From positions 434,001 to 498,000 of the forward strand of contig NZ_QBKH01000002.1 in NCBI RefSeq assembly GCF_003054045.1: a stretch of 64,000 bases of DNA. The letters are read 5' to 3'. The notes under the pieces were generated by a model. It did no database searches. It was given only the letters and a program-made list of their open reading frames with translations, and was not told where the DNA came from. Positions 57,146-64,000 of this stretch are shown one piece after another. This DNA comes from Sphingobacterium faecium (GTDB lineage Bacteria > Bacteroidota > Bacteroidia > Sphingobacteriales > Sphingobacteriaceae). The translations under genes were made by a program, and so were the position numbers. Every line of letters starts with the position of its first letter. Position 1 is the stretch's first letter.

Positions 57146-58813
57146 TTAAAAATTTCCTTTATTGACATCCCACCAGAGACGTGTGCCGCCATGATCGGCA
57201 CCGCCAAGTAATGAAATGGCATTTTGTACTTCAGTCGCATTGGTGTTATACTCATTTTGCGGGAATGGTAAACGACGAATCTGAATCTTAGTGTCGATCA
57301 GACCAGCACTATTGTTAACCGCAACAGGGAATAGTTTTGGATATCCAGTTCTCCGGAATTCACTCCATGCTTCTTGTCCTTCAGGAAAGATAGCCAACCA
57401 CTTTTGGGTAATGATGCGTTCCAGTTTTTCTTCATTAGTGGCTGCATCATTCCATTGTATGGTTAAGCTTGTCGGTGAGTCTGCATTATTGCTGGCGTTA
57501 AATGGATCAACGTAGGCATCAGCTTTACTGGTATTGTCTTGTAAATATGTGGCTAGACCACTTACACCCCACTGTGCAAAAGAGGTTTCAACACCTTTTT
57601 CATAAAGAGATTTTGCTGTTCCACCAACATTTGCCCAACCTCTTAGGGCTGCTTCGCTACGTAAGAAATACACTTCTGCTGCAGTCATTAAAATGGGTGC
57701 AGTGGTTGCAGTAAATGAGGGTGTACTCCCATTTGTATTTAAAGCAGATAATACTTGGTATTTATCTTTTTCAATAGCTGCGGCACCTGTGCGGATACCA
57801 ATGTATTTTCCAGCAAATCCTGTTGTTAGTTTATCAACCGCTACGGGCTCCATATATTTGGAAATACGAGGATCTTTGTAACCCGTCATGTAAGATTGTA
57901 AGGAAGCATTCATACGTGTATCTGCCCAGTTTTTTGAAATAAACCAAAGTGGATTGCTAAATGTACCATCTGTAGGAACTTTAATTTTAAAGTTTTCACT
58001 ATTTGCTTCGATAACTCCACCATTTGCAGGGTCCAACGCTTTTTCGGCTTGTATTTTTGCTAATTGTGGATCTGCTTTTACAATACGAATTGCAAGTCTT
58101 AAGCGAAGAGAATTGGCCAATTTTAACCAATTTTTGAATCGGGATTGGTTATCCATATTTGGGTAGACCAAATCAATTTCTTCGATTTTATCTGTCATTG
58201 GACTTTCTGCACTAAAGGCTTTTAAGGCTGTAGTAGCTTCGTCCAATTCTGTAAAGAAGGCGTTATAAAGATCGGATTGTTTGTCATAAGGAACGTCACC
58301 TGATGTGCCTACTTTACTGTAAGGGATGGGGCCATAAATGTCGGTTACACGGTTGGCCGCTGCAACTTTAATTACTTTTGCTGCTCCCCCAAGAGCTGGA
58401 TAGGTTTTATCCAATCCGTTTTTTTGTAATTTATCAATAGATTTGATCACATCTAGATAAAGAACTTTAAACGGTTCGCCATTCCAACCATTCACCATAG
58501 CATAATTCAGATTGTTTTGACCACTATTGAAAGGAGTAGGGGACATAAAGTAACCGGAGAATACATCTGCATTTAGATTTTGCTGAAGTTGGTATGAATT
58601 TGGATCACCGCCTCCAGAGAAATTGTAAATGGCCATTTGGGCTGTTTTGAAGAATAAGACCAGATCTTTCCCATCGGCAGCGAGATCTTCATCGGTTAAT
58701 CCGGTGTTGTTTTTGTTGTATTCTTCAAAGTTTTTTGTACAGCTGCTCATAGCACTTCCTAGTACTACACAGGCTAACATCAACTTACTTATATTTTTGA
58801 AATTGTATTTCAT
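57146..58813 (-). CDS. SusD-like_2 family outer-membrane lipoprotein
   Basis: A 555-aa lipoprotein with lipobox AMSSC (Cys25) from the ATG at 58813; the longer start at 58837 would overlap susC and precede the signal. The RITDIYGPIPYSKVG motif, the long helical repeats and the ending TRLWWDVNKGNF are typical of the SusD-like_2 group (PF12771), distinct from the classic SusD family. It follows its SusC partner by 10 bases. The substrate is not indicated; no glycosidase or protease is adjacent. Confidence 0.93.
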   Translation of the reverse strand: MKYNFKNISKLMLACVVLGSAMSSCTKNFEEYNKNNTGLTDEDLAADGKDLVLFFKTAQMAIYNFSGGGDPNSYQLQQNLNADVFSGYFMSPTPFNSGQNNLNYAMVNGWNGEPFKVLYLDVIKSIDKLQKNGLDKTYPALGGAAKVIKVAAANRVTDIYGPIPYSKVGTSGDVPYDKQSDLYNAFFTELDEATTALKAFSAESPMTDKIEEIDLVYPNMDNQSRFKNWLKLANSLRLRLAIRIVKADPQLAKIQAEKALDPANGGVIEANSENFKIKVPTDGTFSNPLWFISKNWADTRMNASLQSYMTGYKDPRISKYMEPVAVDKLTTGFAGKYIGIRTGAAAIEKDKYQVLSALNTNGSTPSFTATTAPILMTAAEVYFLRSEAALRGWANVGGTAKSLYEKGVETSFAQWGVSGLATYLQDNTSKADAYVDPFNASNNADSPTSLTIQWNDAATNEEKLERIITQKWLAIFPEGQEAWSEFRRTGYPKLFPVAVNNSAGLIDTKIQIRRLPFPQNEYNTNATEVQNAISLLGGADHGGTRLWWDVNKGNF

Positions 58814-58823
58814 CGTTGTTTTT

Positions 58824-61800
58824 TTAAAATGTTGCATTCAAAGTAAGACCATAGTTACGGGTTGGTGGCATCATAAAGATATCTACACCGCTTAGGGTAT
58901 TACCGGTAGACATGGTTACTTCTGGATCAAATGGTGCTTTCTTAGTCAAGTAGAATAGATTTCTACCTACTGCTGAAACGCGGAGTTTTTTAAAGAAACT
59001 GTCATTGATATTAAAATCATATCCTAGTACCAATTCACGTAGTCTAACAACTGTTCCATCGTAGATATATTGGCTACTTACAGGTCCCATTCCACCGACA
59101 GTGGTATACCATTTTTCGGCATCAACATTGGTCACTGTAGTACCTGAAGCTGTGATGCCATTAATAGCAACTCCGCCATTTGCACGGGCATCGCCACTTG
59201 TTTTTGAAACACCGTAACCGTCAAGAAGCGCTTGCGTGATGGACATGACTTCGTAGTCAAATTTGCCGTCGATCAAGAAACTTAAATTGAAGTTTTTATA
59301 ATTGAAGCTATTGTTCCATCCCATTTGCCAAATTGGATTTGAGTTGCCTAACTTAGTATAGTTTGAATTCTTTTGTGGAGATCCATCTTCAGATACTAGA
59401 ATACGTCCTTGATCGTCACGCGCAAAATCTTGTCCATAAATATCTCCGAAAGAACCGCCAACTTCAAATTTGGAAGCATAGTTATTACGTCCATCTCCGG
59501 TCAATGCAAATTCTTTAATGCGATCATCTAACTTGATAATTTTGTTTTTGTTATACGTAAAGTTTAAACTTGTTGTCCACGTGAAGTTGTCATTTTTGAT
59601 GGCATCTAATGATACTAATGCTTCAACTCCTTGATTTTGGATATCACCAGCATTGATAGCATATTGATCATACAATGATGCTTGACTAGCCGCAATTTTG
59701 AAGAACTGATTTTTCGTATTTGTTTTGTAATAAGTGACATCTACATTTAAGCGGTTGTTCCACATACGCCATTCAGTACCAATTTCCAATGAATGGGTTT
59801 TTTCTGGCTTCAAACCTTTGAGAAATGCGATATCATTAAGATTGATGACCCCGTATGCATTGAGGTTATTGGTCAATAAAGTGGTATAAGGTGGTAAATC
59901 ATTTCCAACGATAGCATACGATCCTCTAATTTTGGCCATGTTGACAAAATCGGGCATATTTAACTTGTCATTTAAAACGACACCTAGACCTACCGATGGG
60001 TAGAAGAATGAATTTGATTCTGTAAAAGCTAGGGTACTTGACCAATCGTTACGTGCTGTTAGATCCAGATATAACCACTGATCGTAGGATAAATTGGCAC
60101 TAGCAAAGACCGATTGTAATTGTCTTCTGTTGTTCAATAGACCTGTTGGAGTTGGTGTAGTTGAATTTTGGATGATAAACTGATTTGGATATTGTAGACC
60201 AGCTGTACCACTGTTGTAATCGACACCTTCTGTCTTCCAGTCTGTGATACTGGTACCTACTACACCTGCAATTTGAAATTTATCGTTGACATTGAAATTC
60301 ATGTTGGCGATCAAATCTCCATATTGCTGAGTAATGGTTGTATTGGTATAACTATATCCTCCATTAGGTCGGGCTAAAATAGACTGTGTACCTGCATATG
60401 ATTTTCTATCCCAAACTTCACTGGTACGATCGACACTTCCACGTGCTTGAACATTGATCCATGGTGCGATTTGATATTTGGCACTACCGTTTAACAATAG
60501 ACGGTTTCTTTTTGAACTATTTTGATTTCTGTTGACGATCCACCAAGGGTTTTGTTGTGTGGTTGGGTCATCTGAGAGCGTAAACCAGTTTTGATCATAA
60601 AGATTGCGGCTTGGATTGAATTTCTCAAATTCTTTATAAGGAGAAATGTCAACACTGCGAGGCAATAAATAAAGTCCCACTAAAGGATTATAGTAAAAAC
60701 CAGATGTCGGTGCATTGTCTAGTTTTTGAGTAATATAATTAGCACTTCCTTCTACCGTTAGTTTGTCGTCAAAAAACTTGGCGCTTTCTTTTAGATTGAA
60801 GTTGTGACGGGTCATGTCATTATTTGGCGTAATTCCTTTTGCTAAAGTGTTGGCGTAAGAGAAGTACGTTTGATTTTTCTCGTTTCCTCCAGATAATGTC
60901 AATGAGTTGGTGAAATTGCTACCCGTTCTTAGGAACTTGTTAACATTATCAAAGTTCGTTTGATCATTTTTTGCTCCCCAACTGGTTACACTTGTCGTGC
61001 TAGCATTGCCTCCGGATCCTTGCCCATATTGATTTTGAAATTCTGGTAACGAGGTTGCTTGCTCGATCTGTGCACTGGAGGAGAAGTTAACTGTGGTGCG
61101 GCCACCTTTTCCAGATTTGGTCGTGATTAAGATAACACCATTGGCTGCTTGACTACCATATAAAGCGGCAGCTGATGCTCCCTTTAGTACGGAAATATTC
61201 TCCACATCTTCGGGATTGATCATGGCAATAGGATCTCCAGGATCGCGTTGACCTCCAAATACATTGTCAGGTTGTGATCCTAATGTCTGATTATTGATCG
61301 GTACTCCATCAACAACATATAAAACTTGGTTATTTCCTGAAGCTGATTTGTTTCCCCTTAATACAACTTTGGCAGATCCACCTGGTCCGGATGAACTGGA
61401 AGCAATGTTGACACCTGCTACTTTACCATTTAGGTTATTGGCCAAATTGGTGCTTTTCACACGATTCAATTCGTCGCCTTTCAGTTGTTGGGTCGAATAG
61501 GTCAACGATTTTTGAGCGCGGCTGATCCCAAGTGCTGTTACAACTACACTTTCGAGTTGTTGTGTCTGAGGCACTAGACTTATGGTTAAAGTAGTCTCAT
61601 TGGGAGCAAGTGTTACGGTTTTGGTTTCATACCCAACAACACTGATGCTCAAAATACGATTTTTATCGTCAACGTTCACTTGGAAAACACCGCTAGCATC
61701 TGATGAGCTGGCTTTAGATGTTCCCAAAACTTTAATAGTAGCTCCCGCTATTGGTGAATTAGACTGGCCATCCACAATAGTACCCTTCACCTGCGTGTTT

Positions 61801-61883
61801 TGGGCAAGAAGTAAAGATGCTGAAAAGAGCATTGTTGGAACAATACCCAAGATCTTCAATGTTGTTTGTAATTTACTATTCAT
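58824..61883 (-). CDS. SusC/RagA-family TonB-dependent transporter (orphan pair)
   Basis: A 1019-aa importer with a signal peptide (cleavage near LLLA-Q), a carboxypeptidase-regulatory-like domain (about 30-115), the signature ESVVVTALGISRAQKSLTYS (the ALGI variant of the SusC box, usual with SusD-like_2 partners), a plug with VVLRGNKSASGNNQVLYVVDG and a barrel ending in GLTLNATF. The leader region carries two hairpins (61946-61972 and near 62050-62066). No regulator is next to it in the window. Confidence 0.95.
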   Translation of the reverse strand: MNSKLQTTLKILGIVPTMLFSASLLLAQNTQVKGTIVDGQSNSPIAGATIKVLGTSKASSSDASGVFQVNVDDKNRILSISVVGYETKTVTLAPNETTLTISLVPQTQQLESVVVTALGISRAQKSLTYSTQQLKGDELNRVKSTNLANNLNGKVAGVNIASSSSGPGGSAKVVLRGNKSASGNNQVLYVVDGVPINNQTLGSQPDNVFGGQRDPGDPIAMINPEDVENISVLKGASAAALYGSQAANGVILITTKSGKGGRTTVNFSSSAQIEQATSLPEFQNQYGQGSGGNASTTSVTSWGAKNDQTNFDNVNKFLRTGSNFTNSLTLSGGNEKNQTYFSYANTLAKGITPNNDMTRHNFNLKESAKFFDDKLTVEGSANYITQKLDNAPTSGFYYNPLVGLYLLPRSVDISPYKEFEKFNPSRNLYDQNWFTLSDDPTTQQNPWWIVNRNQNSSKRNRLLLNGSAKYQIAPWINVQARGSVDRTSEVWDRKSYAGTQSILARPNGGYSYTNTTITQQYGDLIANMNFNVNDKFQIAGVVGTSITDWKTEGVDYNSGTAGLQYPNQFIIQNSTTPTPTGLLNNRRQLQSVFASANLSYDQWLYLDLTARNDWSSTLAFTESNSFFYPSVGLGVVLNDKLNMPDFVNMAKIRGSYAIVGNDLPPYTTLLTNNLNAYGVINLNDIAFLKGLKPEKTHSLEIGTEWRMWNNRLNVDVTYYKTNTKNQFFKIAASQASLYDQYAINAGDIQNQGVEALVSLDAIKNDNFTWTTSLNFTYNKNKIIKLDDRIKEFALTGDGRNNYASKFEVGGSFGDIYGQDFARDDQGRILVSEDGSPQKNSNYTKLGNSNPIWQMGWNNSFNYKNFNLSFLIDGKFDYEVMSITQALLDGYGVSKTSGDARANGGVAINGITASGTTVTNVDAEKWYTTVGGMGPVSSQYIYDGTVVRLRELVLGYDFNINDSFFKKLRVSAVGRNLFYLTKKAPFDPEVTMSTGNTLSGVDIFMMPPTRNYGLTLNATF

Positions 61884-62331
61884 TTAGTAATATGTGTTAT
61901 GATCTAATTATGTCTTTACACATTTCATAAGAATAGATTTATAAGCAATGGCTAATTCAATTTAGCTCATTGGTTAGTAGATGTCTTATATTGAATATAG
62001 GAGGGCACGTATATAATAGACGTAAAATAAAATCAATATAATTTATTAGCGAGACAGGTTTTTCTCGTAATGGGAATCTAAAGTACTATTGTTCTTGAAA
62101 TTTTGAAAGGATTTTATAACAAATGTGATACAGTATTCCTGTTTATACTATCTATCTATCTGTTTTACAGTCGATTTATTTTTGTCATATTTTTTAGACA
62201 CCTGTTATTTTGTATCATAAAGGTCTTCGGGTTTCAGAAATTGATATTTTCTATATCATTAGAATTTAGTATAAAAAGACAGCCATAGCTGAATGCTATG
62301 GCTGCCTTTTATTAAATAACGGTTGTGTTAA
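61884..62331. other. 448-base intergenic region upstream of the minus-strand SusC gene
   Basis: AT-rich sequence with a bulged hairpin (61946-61955 with 61962-61972), a small GCGAGA/TCTCG hairpin, a TCTA-type microrepeat near 62145-62160 and a terminator at 62275. No gene or classical promoter was placed. Confidence 0.5.
62275..62312 (-). terminator. Terminator of the minus-strand lipoprotein gene
   Basis: A 16-bp stem whose single mismatch is G-U on the minus strand (AAAAGGCAGCCATAGC with its partner), followed there by a U-rich tail. It lies 20 bases after the stop codon of the lipoprotein gene. Confidence 0.82.
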
Positions 62332-63045
62332 TTACTTAGAGAGTTCGACGACAGGTTTATTATTGACACATTTTACGCCTGTCGGATACATATATTCACC
62401 CACTGGGCAATTTGGTTTTTCAGCTTCAAGGATATTCTTTTTTAAAGAATTGTAAAGTGCAATATCTTTTTTGATTTCAGTGAGGTTAGCTGTCGTTAAA
62501 TAAGGGATATAATCAAAGCCACAATCTCTTAAAAGTATAGTAGTCGTCCAATTATCTTTTCCGTTGCACGTGAGGTTATTCAGATAGTTGTCTATCTTAG
62601 TTTTTACAGGAGTTATTTGTGCTTTGCTATCGGCTAAACTAAGATCTTTCATATATAATAGCTTGGCTTTTCCATTTTCACAGATAAGTTGAATAGGTGC
62701 AGAAACATGCCAAATGCCTTCTTCACAGGGTTCGTAGATAATTCCTTCTCGGATTCCTGCATCTATTCCTTTAGATTCAAGTTCACGATATTCATTCCAA
62801 AGTTTTTCAAATTGTGTTTTAATGCGTTTGTGCACAGGGAAATAGCTGTGTCCACACCAATAATTTGCCGCTTTTTCAATGGTCCAATCGTTTAGGTTCT
62901 CGCATTTTTCTGAAGCAATGAGCTGCTCAATGGCTTCTCTTTTTTCTTTGGCTAGTTCACTCCATTGCAGTGAAGTTGTTTCATCTTTTTTACATGCGCT
63001 AACAAGTAAAATAAATAGCGTAAGATAGCTGAGTTGTTTGATCAT
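62332..63045 (-). CDS. Unrecognised lipoprotein
   Basis: A 237-aa protein with lipobox LVSAC (Cys18). The mature part is largely helical with four cysteines (in SEKCENLND, EPCEEGIWH, IQLICENGKA, LRDCGFDY) that may pair in the periplasm. The end GEYMYPTGVKCVNNKPVVEL is conserved-looking. No family is recognised. The ATG at 63045 is used; 63051 would only add Met-Ile. It is followed by its own terminator and preceded by a long palindrome at 63149. Confidence 0.72.
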   Translation of the reverse strand: MIKQLSYLTLFILLVSACKKDETTSLQWSELAKEKREAIEQLIASEKCENLNDWTIEKAANYWCGHSYFPVHKRIKTQFEKLWNEYRELESKGIDAGIREGIIYEPCEEGIWHVSAPIQLICENGKAKLLYMKDLSLADSKAQITPVKTKIDNYLNNLTCNGKDNWTTTILLRDCGFDYIPYLTTANLTEIKKDIALYNSLKKNILEAEKPNCPVGEYMYPTGVKCVNNKPVVELSK

Positions 63046-63148
63046 GATCATAAAGGTTATAGATTTAAAATATAAGAATTGGACAGAGTATCAGTATTAA
63101 AGTACTAATCCTAAAAATTTGGCAAATTCTGAGCACAGATATAAGGTA

Positions 63149-63180
63149 TACATGGTTAATAATCAATTATTAACCATGTA
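63149..63180. repeat. 15-bp perfect palindrome between two minus-strand genes
   Basis: TACATGGTTAATAAT and ATTATTAACCATGTA are perfect complements with a 2-base centre (CA). It lies between the end of the DMT transporter gene and the start of the lipoprotein gene, with no T run on the minus strand, so operator and terminator are both possible. Confidence 0.75.
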
Positions 63181-63202
63181 AACGCATTTAGAAAATGAAA
63201 TG

Positions 63203-64000
63203 CTACAAATAATTTTTCCTTTTGAAGAGAATTTTTAATTTATCGAAATTAAAAATAATAATGGCAATGAAAATCAGACTATATGCCCAGTATTTATATG
63301 GATCTACCTGTTCTTGAAAATAGGTAACAGCCAGTGTAAATGCAATAATTGGGTTGATGTATAACATGATGCCAAGTGTCGAAGAAGATATTTTCTTTAA
63401 CGCATACATGCTTGAGAATAATGGTATTATGGTAAATAGTAATGCTATGATTAATATAATGCTCCAGAATGTGCCTTCTTGAGGTATTGGACTTTGATCC
63501 ATTATCATTTGGGGTATAATAAATAACGTACACATGGCTAGCTGTATCGCTAGCATATTGAGTTTGTCAAAACCTTGTATGATACGCTGTAAGACCAGAT
63601 AGAAGGCATATAGTGAACCAATCGTTAAGGACCATAATACTTCTGTCAGAGACCCCGTTGCTAGCATGAATACGCCGGCTATAGCAACAGTTAAAGATAG
63701 TTTTTGAGTGGTATTTAAGTTTTCTTTTAAAATGAAATAACCGCCTGCAGTAGTAATCAATGGGCATAGAATATAAGCGAACGCACCCGCTTGTACGCTA
63801 ATACTGTTGATGCAATAGATATAGGTGTACCAATTTGCAAATAGTAGAATAGCTGATGCAAGCGTAAGATAAACGATTTTAATTCTTTTATTCTTAGGAA
63901 GCAGTTGAAAATTGCGATAGTCTTTTTTAAGATCTCTTTTTCTGAAAATAAAGTTGAAGAGCCAAAGAAGTGAAACGGCTAATATGATACGGTAATGCAG
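63203..64000 (-). CDS. EamA/DMT-superfamily transporter, RarD-like (5' end outside window)
   Basis: The frame stays open from the window's right edge to the stop at 63203, giving 265 codons without the N-terminus. Nine or so hydrophobic helices and ANWYTYIYCINSISVQAGAFAYILCP, shown here in two halves (ANWYTYIYC and QAGAFAYILCP), match the RarD-type EamA permeases. The C-terminal repeat includes STLGIMLYINPIIAFTLAV. These export metabolites or amino acids; the substrate is unknown. The basic tail (KLKILFKRKN) is cytoplasmic. Confidence 0.88.
   Translation of the reverse strand: MHYRIILAVSLLWLFNFIFRKRDLKKDYRNFQLLPKNKRIKIVYLTLASAILLFANWYTYIYCINSISVQAGAFAYILCPLITTAGGYFILKENLNTTQKLSLTVAIAGVFMLATGSLTEVLWSLTIGSLYAFYLVLQRIIQGFDKLNMLAIQLAMCTLFIIPQMIMDQSPIPQEGTFWSIILIIALLFTIIPLFSSMYALKKISSSTLGIMLYINPIIAFTLAVTYFQEQVDPYKYWAYSLIFIAIIIFNFDKLKILFKRKNYL

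Overview
The window reads as a chromosomal segment of a Bacteroidota bacterium, most likely Sphingobacteriaceae and plausibly Sphingobacterium. This rests on low GC, four SusC/SusD-type systems, A-rich translation starts instead of strong Shine-Dalgarno sites, TAnnTTTG-type promoter elements, and family choices such as the DUF6377 regulator, SusD-like lipoproteins, LytS/LytTR signalling and DUF4293. Genus is inferred from overall character, not from a marker gene. No rRNA, CRISPR array, insertion sequence or complete prophage was seen.

Left part (1-12862): glycan use. The window opens inside a SusD gene, followed by a secreted GH92 alpha-mannosidase. Next comes a complete polysaccharide utilisation locus: a membrane TPR/DUF6377 regulator, SusC, SusD, a GH30 lipoprotein and a surface glycan-binding lipoprotein. 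Its order resembles the Bacteroides thetaiotaomicron beta-1,6-glucan locus, and with the neighbouring mannosidase it suggests feeding on fungal or yeast cell wall.

13000-22700: housekeeping and small genes. These are truA with an ABC exporter, an orphan NeuD-type acetyltransferase, DUF4293, ung, a DUF6695-like protein with a cysteine-peptidase-like His/Cys pattern, and an Lrp/AsnC regulator. 23005-26647 is sufBCD, the Fe-S scaffold genes, without sufS/sufE/sufA alongside.

27279-37024: a LytS-type histidine kinase and a LytTR response regulator bracket an apparent operon of a zinc metalloprotease lipoprotein, SusC and SusD. This is the most system-like arrangement in the window and may be a sensed protein or peptide uptake locus.

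37175-48246: mixed metabolism. It holds an MFS exporter, tRNA-Gly(GCC), a COG2509-type flavoprotein, a LemA/TPM/TPM cluster, a TlpA-like thioredoxin, a GHL10 hydrolase with an FN3-like end, L-serine ammonia-lyase and a WalJ-like metallo-hydrolase. 48247-52443 is an accessory-looking stretch: a 630-bp CG-rich, repeat-like noncoding segment, unrecognised proteins and an XRE-like regulator. 52533-56858 carries lipB, hflX and recG. The right end holds a SusC/SusD_2 pair, a lipoprotein and a truncated DMT-type transporter.

Many gene ends carry clear hairpin terminators, several bidirectional between convergent genes. All product calls come from reading motifs and architecture; no database search was run.
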